A DNA stretch of 64,000 nucleotides, from assembly GCA_024449915.1 (NCBI GenBank), contig JAMZAV010007106.1:16919-80918 (forward strand). The letters are read 5' to 3'. Numbering within the stretch: the stretch's first letter is position 1; every line of letters begins with the position of its first letter. This document shows positions 20,741-30,621 of the stretch, piece by piece. The stretch is from Sweltsa coloradensis. Taxonomy: Eukaryota; Arthropoda; Insecta; Plecoptera; Chloroperlidae. Both the position numbers and the translations under genes were made by a program. The notes beneath the pieces are model-generated. The model saw nothing but the letters and a program-made list of their open reading frames with translations. It was not told where the DNA came from and did not search any database.

Positions 20741-21199
20741 GTATGTGTTGCAAATCACTCATTGTTTGAAGCACATGTTTGTGCATGTATGTGGCATTGT
20801 CTGTCAGTTGGGTATTAACGTACTTTCTATATTTGTTCCCTTATTAATCTGGCCTGCTTGTCCAGGAAGTGCTCGTTACGTCAGTGTTGTGCTCCGTCAC
20901 ACCCCAAGTTGTGACATCCAAATCTAACGTTTTCTTGACTGAAGCAGGATTGTTACGACTTTCCCCAGTCCAGTGAAACCCGGCGGGTTTTACCCAATAA
21001 AACTTGCTTGAAAATACCATAAAAACCAAGAGGCTATTCCAATACCTTGAATTTTAACCTCTGCTAGTCACTGTCTATTGAACTCAGGGGGCCCATATAT
21101 CCTCGCGTACTACGATCTACTATCTACGTTACATGCGCCGTGTTATAGCTAGTCCCTAATACATGTAAAATCCATGGATATGGTAACAACGAAAATATA
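20741..21199. other. No gene seen, between two family B copies
   Basis: No recognisable coding sequence. It may be the diverged 3' half of family B copy 1. Confidence 0.35.
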
Positions 21200-21775
21200 G
21201 CATCGTACGATGAACCTCACTACATTTTATATTTCGCTTACAAACCCATTATAAAACATCGTGGAGTTCATGTGCTACCGTCATCTAAACGATTTTAATA
21301 ATTTAATGCATTTGACGTGCAAATCGATATGACCTCGCCGCCCCGCACCTTTTGATAGTACACAGTGCAGCGGCCCCGGGAGCCTTGCTCGCAGTCGGGT
21401 TTGGTTGTTCTTGTCACAGGCGGACGTGTTTGTCTCCTCTCTTCGTTCTGTTCTTGTTCGGACTCCACATGGCAGTAGTACATGGCGTTGACTTCTGCTG
21501 AATATGATTAGTTTAATGTTTGTTACCTTGAAGAGGACGTCTGTTCTGTCCAGACTGAAAGGTTTTGTTCACTGCAAACTCTGCCTTGCTACTCGGTAAA
21601 GCGTTTGTGGTCTCAGTGTTGTGGTCTGTCAGTTCGGCACAGGTTGTACAGTTTATGTCTGGTCAGTGTTTAAGATTGTGTTCAGTGCAAGATAACAGCC
21701 TCGACACACCACGAGGGTCCTCGGTTTCCGTGCTGGGGTTTTTGTTTTGTCGAATTATACATTTAATTTATATTT
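21200..21775 (+). repeat. Repeat family B, copy 2
   Basis: It starts CATCGTACGATGAACCTCAC and repeats the blocks of copy 1 about 1,070 bp downstream: GATATGACCTCGCCGCCCCG, CAGGCGGACGTGTTTGTCTC and CTGTTCTGTCCAGACTGAAA. The same orientation and spacing suggest a tandem duplication or two independent insertions. Confidence 0.7.
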
Positions 21776-22224
21776 ATACTTATATTTCTATTACTTATGA
21801 ATTGGCCACATGCAGCGTATTCAATTTCTTATTTTATTAGAAGTAAGTTTACTGAGCTAGGATTTATACTATTTAAAAGTAAAATTGAAGCAATGATAAT
21901 GAATCAAATAGCAAAGAATGATTTTTACTATTTATTTGTGGGTCATTGTCTGTGTGTTTGTGTGATGTTAATTTATCTTCATAAGTTCTTATTTATGATT
22001 TTTCTTTTTCTTTTTTTGTTATTGCTTTGATTATATATCATGTATTTTCCCAATGATGTGTTCTGCCTAGATTGTCTGGTTGCTGCCCCTTGGTGGAAAA
22101 TTGCAACATAGTTAGTGTCCCGTATCATTGCCGTGATCAGTTTTTTTACTTGGAACAATTTAAAATAAAATTTTATATCTTTATATAATTGTATATTAGG
22201 ATTTATACTAAATTGTATTTAAGG
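21776..22224. other. AT-rich, no gene seen
   Basis: Long T-runs and a frame rich in Phe/Leu/Tyr that reflects composition, not coding. Confidence 0.4.
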
Positions 22225-22484
22225 GGCGTCGTCGGGGAACTTTCCCCCTTTCCCCTTTGACTACCTACCCGACGGCGACGACAATGACAACACGGACGGA
22301 TGACACAGACGGAGACGACCACGACGTGGGGGAACCTCTGCCCTCCCCATACGCTTGTGGCTGGTTCTGACCAGCACAGGCCTGTCCACTCCTTGTCCCC
22401 CCGCGTCATCCCTTACGTCCCTCCCTTCGTCTCGATTAGCCTAGTTGCATAAATATGAGACGTTAAGCAATATCCAATCCAATT
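22225..22484 (+). repeat. SINE family A, copy 6 (5' truncated)
   Basis: It runs from GTCGTCGGGGAAC to an intact tail ATAAATATGAGACGTTAAGC and ATATCCAATCCAATTG. The 5' 100 bp are missing. Confidence 0.9.
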
Positions 22485-22655
22485 GAACACAAGAATGAAG
22501 ATTCACGTTCGGTGGTTTCTTCCGCTAAAGTTTGATTACTCCCTGATTTACTGTTCCTGATTTTTGGCAAACCCCATACTCGTTTGAGTGGGATTGTATA
22601 ATATATCAGTTTTTTCTTTTCGTTTTACTTTTTCAATTATTTTCTTTCTTTCTTT

Positions 22656-22956
22656 ATTAGAGGAGTTTTCCTCCCTGAAACTAATGGCGAGCTCTGGGTC
22701 GTCGTCGGGGACTTTCCTCTTCCCTTTGATTACCTCTCCGACGGCGACGACAATGACAACACGGACGGATGATTTCACGACGACCACAACGTAGGGGAAA
22801 CCCCAACCCTCCCCATATGCTTGTGGCTGGTTCTGACCAGCACAGGCCTGTCCACCCCTTGTTCCCCCGCGTCATCCCTCACGTCCCTCCCTTCGTCTCG
22901 ATTAGCCAAGTTGCATAAATATGAGACGTTAAGGAATATCGAATCCAATCCAATTT
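22656..22956 (+). repeat. SINE family A, copy 7
   Basis: It runs from AGGAGTTTTCCTCCCTGAAA to a tail with GAATCCAATCCAA. It carries a private deletion in the ATGATGACACAGACGGAG region. It lies 170 bp from copy 6 and 430 bp from copy 8, a local cluster of three. Confidence 0.9.
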
Positions 22957-23039
22957 TTCCCCTTTCCCTTTTTTTTCCCCCACGTTTTTATATTTTTTAA
23001 ATTAATTAATTCGTTAATATCCTTTTTTTTTTGTTACCA

Positions 23040-23205
23040 AAATTGTGTTTTAAGCATTGTTGTTGTAATATTACTATTTCAATATTTTCTTTAAATGCAG
23101 TTCACTGTTGTGTCTGCATCTATGTAATTAGATTTATTTAGTTGTCCTCCTTTTTAAATCAGTTTTTAATAACTGAATAGGATAGGCGATAAATAAATAA
23201 ATTTA
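23040..23205 (-). repeat. Dispersed repeat family C, copy 1
   Basis: AACTGAATAGGATAGGCG and GATTTATTTAGTTGTCCTCC here are the reverse complement of sequence at 49,050-49,120 (CGTCTATCCTATTCAGTTAT), and part recurs at 25,982-26,035. This is likely the 3' end of an unidentified retroelement. Confidence 0.6.
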
Positions 23206-23382
23206 AAAAAAGAAAAATAAGTTGACTGAGTATTTTTAACTCACTTGCCGTTCCAAACGCATGGTGGGGTTTTTAAAACTATCATATTCGATCTTGCCAA
23301 GTCGCTCGCGACTTCGACTAGGTGGACTTGACTCACTTTACGACTCAATCATTTAAATTCGAAATAAATTTTCTCAGTTATT

Positions 23383-23624
23383 TCGTCGTCGGGGAACTCT
23401 CCCCTTCCCTTTGACTACCTCCCCGACGACAATGACAACACATACGGAGACGACCACGACGTGGGGGAACCCCTGCCCTCCCCATATGCTTGTGGCTGGT
23501 TCTGACCAGCACAGGCCTGTCCACCCCTTGTCCCCCCGCGTCATCCCTTACGTCCCTCCCTTCGTCTCGATTGGATTAGCCAAGTTGCATAAATATGAGA
23601 CGTTAAGCAACATCCAATCCAAAT
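23383..23624 (+). repeat. SINE family A, copy 8 (5' truncated)
   Basis: It starts at TCGTCGTCGGGGAACTCT. It has an internal deletion in the GACGGCGACGACAATG region and a duplicated GATTG before TAGCCAAGTTGC. The tail is intact. Confidence 0.9.
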
Positions 23625-23800
23625 TAAAGTGCACAATGTAGTAGTACATTTGAGGCAAAAAGAATGTCTATACATCATTTAATTGGCCTACTATACTATT
23701 GAATATGGCTGCACATGACTGCCTTTACTATGCACTGACATCTAAAAATATAGCCTGCCTTATAGGGCCACGTGCATAAATTCATTTTTTGTCAACTTAC

Positions 23801-24074
23801 TAATCAAAAATTAACAAGGACAAAATCCAAAGAATTGTACTGCACGTTTTCACTTTCCAACAATGGCAGAAACTCTGATTGGATCTAATTTTGGGTTTTG
23901 GGATATTTATTCGAGCAAAATTTGCTGCCAGTCCTGTCAGAGATGATTGCCCTATCTCTTCCCTAGTGAGCAGCACTCCCATTAGGTCGCATGTCAATTT
24001 TGGTCCAAATTTTGTATTGCAATGAAGCAATTTCTCCTTGGAGACGAACACTCCAGTCCCAGCAGTTCCACAGT
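23801..24074 (-). CDS. BEN-domain-like exon
   Basis: A minus-strand exon from acceptor GAACATTCCAG (AG at 24,076-24,075) to a strong donor TTA|GTAAGT at 23,801/23,800, open throughout. It encodes TAGTGVFVSKEKLLHCNTKF followed by LMGVLLTREEIGQSSLTGLA and IPKPKI. This has the spacing of a BEN domain: a G.G....KE.L start, a central L...LFT.E.L..SS.TG helix, then a short basic stretch. BEN domains bind DNA or mediate protein contacts in chromatin factors and in many mobile-element genes of invertebrates. An acidic linker exon lies upstream on the same strand. Intact splice sites favour a functional gene, but the family also spreads by transposition. Confidence 0.5.
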
Positions 24075-24932
24075 CTGGAATGTTCAGTAAACATTGTTAA
24101 AGGGACGTGATATGACAAAAGTGTTTCACACTAGAAAATCAATAGGCCTATTGGATCTACCCAAATAAGAGGCATACTTTCAAGTTCAAGCCAAAAATAA
24201 CCCAAGCCAAAAATTTAAAATTTTAAAAATTTTGTTCAAAAACCTGGAATAACAAAACATAAAAATACCGGTACATACAAATAAGGTAGGGCGCCTAATA
24301 AGAAGTAGGGCATACTCCCACGGTTAATGCTGGAGTGTTACAATTGGCCTTACGCATGAAAAAATATTTTAACAAGCCTTAATTGTTATTTACGTTTGTG
24401 TAATTGTGTGACATTGTGTAATTGACAATGTATCTACCTTTTAAGTACCGTATTTAAATCTGGAACATAAATAGTAGGTAGGCCTAATAGCCTTCATGTT
24501 TTTTGTTTTTCCCCCCGTATTGACTGATATGATAATAAAATGTCATCCCTAGTTACAACCCGCTTGAGATTTAACTCAACCTATCTCAATCAATCATGGT
24601 TAGTTATATTTCAGGAAATGTAGCCTAGCTAGATTGTATGGTTATAATCTAATTTTAGAAAAGTTCCATACAGCAGACTCGCTTGCTCGCATTTTTTTGA
24701 CGAAATAGTCCCACCAGCAAAAAAAAAAAATTTAAGTGCGCTCTTGAAAAAATTCCTAGAGCTTTTGCGAAGATACCCACCTAGGCAATGTAGTTGTGAC
24801 TTACCTCGTTTATCTTGTACGTTTTAAAAAAATTTTCCCAAAAAGACCCAAAGGTCCTTGCACCCCAATTCAAACTAGTCTAAACTATACGGAACAATTA
24901 ATAAATAGGGTAAAATAGTAATAAAGTCTTAC
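24075..24932. other. Probable intron, no gene seen
   Basis: AT-rich, between the linker exon and the BEN-like exon on the minus strand. It includes an A-run near 24,720. Confidence 0.4.
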
Positions 24933-25031
24933 TGGATCGTTAATCACATTCTGTTCAGTCGATGCTTGATCCTCTTCATTATAGGCACGATCCTCGTGTT
25001 CATTATTTTCAGAGGGTGAGTTGGTGGCAGA
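24933..25031 (-). CDS. Acidic linker exon, possibly of the BEN-like gene
   Basis: A 99-nt minus-strand segment between an acceptor GTAATTGCCAG and a donor CCA|GTAAGA. In frame it encodes 33 residues rich in Glu, Asp, Asn and Ser (SATNSPSENNEHEDRAYNEE and QASTEQNVINDP). Such linkers precede BEN domains. Its phase (0/0) does not join directly to the exon at 24,074, which needs one preceding base, so an extra exon or a different border is required. Weak support. Confidence 0.35.
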
Positions 25032-25277
25032 CTGGCAATTACGTCACGTCCTCGAAGCGTGAGAATAAAAACTTGGAGAAATCTATAGCTACAACGCATT
25101 TACCAACCCTCAACTTCCCCGCAATTGCCACCACTACTGCCTTATCACCATGGGCGTCAATCAAATTGGACCAATCGAAACACTTAGAATCTCTCCACTA
25201 CGCACCAAAATCATCAGTCGAGCAGTCCAGAGCGTTCGAGCAAAACAAACTTACTTTGGGCTCTCGAGGAGACTTCA

Positions 25278-25942
25278 TGTCCGGGTTGGGGGCTCTAGTC
25301 TAGACAGGGCGGATCAACCAGGAACTTAATAAAACACATCTTGGAACTTGGGCGAGAACTTGGAACTTGGGCGAGAATTTGGAACTTGGGAGAGAACTTG
25401 GAACTTGGTCGAGAACTTGGAACTTGGAAAACGCAGGAGTCTCCGGAAAGAACGCCGGCTTGACCTGGCTGGTCAATATCTACAATATCTACAAATCTAC
25501 GAATCGCGATAATACGGTAAAACAAACTTGCTATCTACGAACGAACTTTAAAAACTTTTATAAAATGGCTGGCTAACTTTAATTATTGAGAACTTTGACG
25601 ATTGGGAACTTTTGAGAATTTGATAACATGTTTTTGTAATTGTAAATGTAACATAACTTGATTTGATTCATTATAATTAATTGTATTTTGAAACTGGTTT
25701 TGTTAATTTGTGTTAACCTTTCGTTGTCTGTCTGTCCCACTCAATATTTTATTTCAGTTTTCTATAAATTAAACTTCAGCAGTTGGCAAGACTGCCTCCC
25801 GACTTGAGTTTTAGACCGGCGCACTTCTTCTAAGGTTGGTAATTTTTTCTGACGGTGAATTCGTTTGATTGTTTTTCGATTTTGGATAAATAAAAGTAGC
25901 TTTTATTGTTTTATTTGTTGTGGGAAAGGCTATTTAGCGACA
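25278..25942 (+). repeat. Putative LTR with internal minisatellite
   Basis: A possible LTR from TGTCCGGG to TTTAGCGACA, inferred mainly because a primer-binding-site-like sequence follows directly. The right end is reasonable; the left end is only a TG candidate. It contains five imperfect 19-bp units (CTTGGGCGAGAACTTGGAA, 25,341-25,427). No internal coding region follows; another sequence begins at about 25,980. A partner LTR was not found. Confidence 0.35.
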
Positions 25943-25963
25943 TTGGCGCCCAGCGTGGGGCTT
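25943..25963 (+). promoter_or_regulatory. Primer-binding-site-like sequence
   Basis: TTGGCGCCCAGCGTGGGGCT follows a CA dinucleotide end. TGGCGCC... directly after a CA is the usual arrangement of a tRNA primer site behind a 5' LTR of a retroelement. The retroelement body is absent. Confidence 0.5.
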
Positions 25964-26080
25964 TCTTTCTTTCTTATTTTTTAACGTCTATCCTATTCAG
26001 CATTAAAACAACAATGCATTTAAACACAACAATTTTAGTAACAAATAAAAATGATATAAAATGTATTTAAAGAATTAATC

Positions 26081-27192
26081 TAGGGGTGTGCGGGTACCCG
26101 AAATTTCGGGTCGGGTCGGATATTTTGTGTCATATCCGATTACTCGACGACGAGATGGAAAATTCAGGTCGGGTCGGGTATTTGGCGCTCGAGTTTGAAT
26201 TTGTTGGTTGAGCCAGCGTGAACAAGGTCTATGCTGAAGAAGTTCGTAAAACTCCGTTAGATCGCAGCACTGGCAACAAGTCGAAGCATAAGTCGAGTCG
26301 ACAGTTTCTAGCAATGAACGCACGGAATCGGTTTCGTAATATCGATCATGTCGATGTACCATCCCTTGGCACTTCTTGTGACTGGTTGCGTTTGGTTAGG
26401 CCTGCACGATTTCACGTTTGGAAATGTTTTACAGCACGCTGGCACTACTACAATTTACGTAGGGCTATTGTACTTTGTTTAAATTGTTAAATGATATTCT
26501 TCGTGCTGAATGATGTAGAAGACGCCAAGAGTGACTGGATGGAGATGTTGAAAGTGGACTATTTACGTACCGTAGGCTGGCCTACTCCTAACCATACTAT
26601 TCAGTCGGCGATATGGCTCCACTTCATCAAATTTGCGAATTGCCAATCTAAGGTAATTATTGCAATGCATTTTAAAAAAACCTTTACGTAATACGACGGC
26701 CTCCAGCGTCATTTAAAGAAAGCATCCGTCCCAGTTCAATAAATTCAAAGTAGAGGACGAGAAAGGAAAATGACAGGGAAGCTTCAAAGACAAGCAAACT
26801 AGCCTAGGCCTACGACCGCGGGTTTCAAACCCAACAGGCACACAGGTGAACTCTTCAAAAAACAGCCCTTGCCCTCAACTCACCCTGGCAAAAACAATAA
26901 CATAGCTAGGCCTAGGCTAAGGCTAGGCCTAGGCTCTGGGCTAAGGCTAGGCCTAGGCTCTAGGCTAAGGCTAGGCCTAGGCCCTTAGATTTAAGGATAG
27001 GCCTAGGCTCTAGGTTTAAGGCGTAGGTCTAGGCTAAGGCTAGGCCTACATGGTTTTGATGAGGATTGGCACTTGGCTAGGGCTTTGAATAACATTTGAA
27101 TAAGTATCCGACCCGAAAATTATCCGATTCCGCAGGTATCAATACCCGAACCCGAGCACGACCCGAAATAAAAAGTGCTGCCCCACACCCTA
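26081..27192 (+). mobile_element. hAT element, internally degraded
   Basis: A 1,112-bp element with ends TAGGGGTGTGCGGG and CCCACACCCTA, flanked by AATTAATC (26,073-26,080) and AATTAAGC (27,193-27,200), an 8-bp duplication with one mismatch. The subterminal sequence is rich in CGGGTCGGGT and its complement (GACCCGAAA). Inside, on the plus strand near 26,600, SAIWLHFIKFANCQSKV resembles the start of the BED zinc finger that opens hAT transposases; the rest of the transposase is gone. A TAGGCCTA-rich tract occupies 26,800-27,060. Confidence 0.75.
26895..27060. repeat. AGGCTAGGCCTAGGCTC tandem tract inside hAT
   Basis: Irregular tandem units of about 30 bp, e.g. GCTAAGGCTAGGCCTAGGCT repeated four to five times. 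They are highly palindromic. They lie wholly within the hAT element, showing one route by which this motif spreads. Confidence 0.7.
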
Positions 27193-27204
27193 AATTAAGC
27201 AAAT

Positions 27205-27300
27205 ATAAAGAGGGTGGGGAAGAAAAGAAAAGGAAAAAATAAAAAAAAGGAAAAAGTTAAAAAAAAAGAAGAAAAAAAAAGAAAGAAAAAGAAAAAAGCT
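27205..27300 (+). repeat. Purine (A/G) low-complexity tract
   Basis: Almost pure AAAGAAAAAG-type sequence. The Lys/Glu-rich frame through it is compositional. Confidence 0.8.
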
Positions 27301-27381
27301 GATTTATTAGACGATCCCACTCAAATGAATATGAGGTTTTTATTATGTTCTGTGATCAAAGCCTTCTTCTTTTCTTCTTGC

Positions 27382-27713
27382 GGGGCCTTCAAATTTCACA
27401 CTCGCAAACCTTCTCGTGGTTTGGCCCGTGATTAGGGGCCTTTTCTCCTGAAACTTATGGCGGCGCTCTGGGTCGTCGGTCGGTGAACTTCCCCTTCCCT
27501 TGACTAACCTACCCGACGGATGATGACACAGTACGGAGGACGACCACGACGTGGGGGAAAACCCCTGCCCTCCCCAACGCTTGTGGCTGGTTCTGACCAG
27601 CGCAGGCTTTGTCCACCCCTTGTTCCCCGCGTCATCCTTACCGTCCTCCCCTTTTGTCTCGATTAGCCAGGTTGCATAAATATGAGACGTAAAGAATATC
27701 CATCCAAATCAAT
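27382..27713 (+). repeat. SINE family A, copy 9 (full length, many indels)
   Basis: Complete from GGGCCTTCAAAT to CATCCAAATCAA, but with about a dozen single-base insertions or losses relative to the 8,491 copy (for example GTCGTCGGTCGGTGAAC, CCGTCCTCCCC). The pattern resembles uncorrected long-read error more than natural point decay. Confidence 0.9.
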
Positions 27714-28355
27714 TTTCTGCGAAACCCAGGTCTCTCCATTCGGTAGTAGTAGTAGTAGGCCATTCTTGGAACATTTCCGTTTCCGGCCATTACTTGCTCT
27801 GCCTCCTCGTCCCCATTTTTCCTTTTCTCAATTTCTCATTTCTATTTAAGTTTGTAATTTATGTTAAAAATTCCCAGAGTATAAGAGAATATTCCTTTGT
27901 GTGAAATGTTGTATTTATATAAGTTACTCGATCTTCTGCAGTATACGAATACTGTTGGATTAGATCTGAACAAAACTTCAAAAAACGCTTTTCCGGAGTA
28001 ATGGTTGGTGTTTCCACACAAAATTGCAGACGGCTTTTATCATGTCGTTTTTTTCGGTGGCTGTAGCACGCTGCGTACTGTGAAGTTTGGCTTCAAAGAC
28101 GCCGGAAAAACTGCTATCTTTTTTGTCAAAGGTGATGTTTGCAAGTGATGTTGGGGTGCTTAGAGCTCTGATCTAGCTCCTCTCACCTCCTCTCACCGGT
28201 AAGATATCTAGAGTGTGTATTGGCAAACCAAGCTATACATAAAATAACTAATAGCGATATTATACAAGCCAGGATATTGAATATTTGAAAATTCCATATG
28301 GCAACCAAGAGCGTACCGATAGAATCAGAGCTGTTTGTTGTCTAAAAGGGGCTAC
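27714..28355. other. No gene seen
   Basis: It contains a (GTA)4 run near 27,746 and duplicated CTCACCTCCT near 28,180-28,195. No supported gene. Confidence 0.35.
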
Positions 28356-28359
28356 CCAC

Positions 28360-28585
28360 CTTGAAGAGAAAAGGCCAATGTTTCCTTGACTGCGGAAATA
28401 AGCAGTTTTCGGTTATCATCAGACGCTTCACGGGGTATTGTGGTGTCTGGTCTCCACAATTAGCAAGTCGTTTGTTCCTTTTTTTTGAACGTGTCCTGGA
28501 GCCAAGTGGTCTTGGTCTCCAACGAGTTGATCTCTTCATTCCACTCAAAGTATCACCACTCCATTGTTGAGGGCTACATCCAAAT
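28360..28585 (-). CDS. Candidate exon, basic protein of unknown function
   Basis: A minus-strand 226-nt exon between acceptor AATTATTTTCAG (AG at 28,587-28,586) and donor TTCAAG|GTGGGT (28,360/28,359). It is open in the phase beginning TTT GGA TGT and encodes about 75 residues: CSPQQWSGDTLSGMKRSTRW, then an Arg/Lys-rich segment (RPLGSRTRSKKRNKRLANCG) like a nuclear localisation signal. The phase is compatible with the 35-nt exon at 29,345-29,379. The plus strand of the same segment is also open, so the strand is not certain. Confidence 0.35.
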
Positions 28586-29043
28586 CTGAAAATAATTACG
28601 TTTATTTAGTTTATGGATTTTTAAAATACACAATATTTATAGGAAGCAATTTAATTAGCATGTATGGAAAGTATGCTAAGTAGCATATATGACAGCTTCT
28701 GAATTGTTGGTGCATTGTCCCCCCCGATTTGAATCAATGTTTGATAAAAAAAAAGTTATTTAGGAATATTTTGCATTTTAAAGAGAAATGTGGAATGTAT
28801 TGCTAAAAAGTCACTATCTTACTTTTCCACATTTTAGCTGGACATGCATATAAACATTATCGAATATTTATTGTACTGTTTACATTTCTGTTGTTATTGT
28901 TTCTTTCATTAATTAAAAGCTTTGCATATTGAAACAATCTTATTATCTCTCAATATAGTCTATCTCTCAATATATCTTATGAGAGTTAACTATATACCAT
29001 AAACTACTAATACTTATTTGTGTCTAATTCATCATTGGTACAG
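28586..29043. other. AT-rich, no gene seen
   Basis: No coding signal; it would be intron of the minus-strand candidate gene and of the plus-strand exon at 29,044. Confidence 0.35.
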
Positions 29044-29179
29044 GTTTGGTCATACCGGTCTGCTTCGAGGTCTTTTTAGACCTCCCTTCGTGACCGGGTC
29101 AGTGCTCGCCATTTTCCTGGTCGCGTTATTATTCTTTATGATCAGTGTGTCTATTCGGATTTTTTCCCTGGTTGCCTAA
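29044..29179 (+). CDS. Candidate terminal exon with a transmembrane segment
   Basis: A plus-strand stretch of 136 nt from acceptor TTCATCATTGGTACAG to TAA at 29,177-29,179. One frame (starting at 29,045) is open for 44 codons: FGHTGLLRGLFRPPFVTGSV then a hydrophobic run LAIFLVALLFFMISVSI and a short tail RIFSLVA. GC content is clearly higher than the neighbourhood, and the hydrophobic run is long enough for one membrane helix. I do not recognise the protein. It could instead be repeat-derived, but no second copy exists in the window. Confidence 0.4.
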
Positions 29180-29344
29180 GACACCATTCGGTTTAGGAAT
29201 TCAACTCGGGGGAAACTTATTCACCACAAGCCTGGCTATTCTCTTAATGGTAGGCAAGCTGGGGTTGGTTCTCAATTTAAAAAAGTGATGGCGAGACAGG
29301 ATTGGATTTAATAGGAATGCCATAAGTCCATCAAAGCCCCTTAC

Positions 29345-29379
29345 CTGCCTCGAATCTTCAATGTTACAATTAAAACAAA
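29345..29379 (-). CDS. Candidate 35-nt microexon
   Basis: An excellent minus-strand acceptor (pyrimidine-rich TTTCTTTGTTGTTGTCTTTG then TAG, AG at 29,381-29,380) and donor GGCAG|GTAAGG at 29,345/29,344 enclose 35 nt. In the phase that joins to the exon at 28,585 the junction has no stop (FVLIVTLKIRGR, then FGCSP). The splice signals are the main evidence; the length is unusual but within known microexons. Confidence 0.35.
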
Positions 29380-29461
29380 CTACAAAGACAACAACAAAGA
29401 AATAAAAGGCTAGAGGGCCTTGGAGATGGGTGCTGCTGAGGAGGAACAAGGTGTGGAACAA

Positions 29462-30164
29462 GAAGGGGATGGATTTAAGGATGGAGGCGGAGTCTGTTAA
29501 AGCAATGGGCGGCGGCCGCCAAAAATGGGTATCGAAAAAGAGAGGACACCAATCGAAACAAAATAAATAAAAATTAAAATATTATCAATATAAAACCAAC
29601 ATTCGTTCTTACACTGTGACTTGCTAACTTGGTCTCTGTTCATTTTTTTTTTGGCAAGACAAAAAGAGCTGATTAATCATGAAAGAGATGGGTATGGATA
29701 AGCATTTTGTGTTTCTTATAAACTATGGTAAATCCGAGACTGTGTATAGGTACGGTTTCTTGTACACGTTTTTTAAAACATTAAAAATGCAAACACAATA
29801 TGTTTACCACATAATATTAGTGCTGAAATTGGAAATTGTGTATCATGGGATTTAATCAAAAGTGTTCAAGTGCAAGAATATTGAGCTTTGAAAATCAAAA
29901 CACTAGAAAGTATAAGTTTGAATATGATCCATGCAGGTTGATACTGGGGTCTGCATTGCAAAAGGGGAGGGGCGGATGTGAGTATTAGGTTGTAGGGGGC
30001 AAAATTTACCCCGCCACACTCTGCATGTGTCGCACCGACTACATTCGCCGCTGATTATTAGTAAAATATTTCTATTGTAATGAATACAAGCCTAATCTAG
30101 AGTGTGGTGAGAAGATTTTTTTTTTCAACAAAAATATAACCCAGCAAAGGCGCGTTTACATTAT
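29462..30164. other. AT-rich, no gene seen
   Basis: It includes GGGCGGCGGCCGCC near 29,510 and otherwise AT-rich sequence. No gene. Confidence 0.4.
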
Positions 30165-30294
30165 TGGGCCCGTGGCGCCGACTGCCAACTCGCAAAAACC
30201 CCCCTTCTCGTGGTTGGCCCGGGATTAAGCGAGTTTTTCTCCGAACACTAATGGCGAGCTATGGCGTCGTCTTCGGGGCTTCCCATTCCCTTTG
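30165..30294 (+). repeat. SINE family A, copy 10, 5' part
   Basis: It runs from GGGCCCGTGGCGCC to CCCATTCCCTTTG and is interrupted by satellite sequence. The first 20 bp are unusual (GGGCCCGTGGCGCCGACTGCC in place of GGGCCATCAAATTCC). Confidence 0.8.
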
Positions 30295-30380
30295 TATCAA
30301 CACTTACCAGCATGAATTTGGCATGGTGGTAGATAAAATATAAGAATTACTACTCCGGTTGGAGGCAAACGATATTTCAC
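30295..30380 (+). repeat. Partial satellite unit lodged in a SINE
   Basis: TATCAACACTTACCAGCATG to GGCAAACGATATTTCA matches the end of the 250-bp units at 30,622-31,385. The SINE sequence CCCATTCCCTTTG just before and CCCCTTCCTTTG just after are duplicate versions of one SINE segment, like a target-site duplication of about 13 bp. Confidence 0.75.
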
Positions 30381-30621
30381 CCCTTCCTTTGACTACCTCC
30401 CCGACGGCAACGACAATGCCCAACACGAAGGATGATGACACAGACGGAGGGGACGAACCACGACGTGGGGGAACCCTGCCCTCCCATACGCTTCGTGGCT
30501 GGTCTGACCAGCACAGGCCTGTCCACCCTGTCCCCCGCGGTCATCCCTTACGTCCCTACCTTCGTCGCGATTAGCCCAAGTTGCATAATATGAGACGTTA
30601 AGCAATATGCAATCAATCAAT
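30381..30621 (+). repeat. SINE family A, copy 10, 3' part
   Basis: Resumes at CCCTTCCTTTGACTACC and runs to GCAATATGCAATCAATCAAT. Single-base differences are frequent. Confidence 0.85.

Noticed and set aside
27214..27435. Lys/Glu-rich frame
   Set aside because: A product of the A/G low-complexity tract leading into a SINE.
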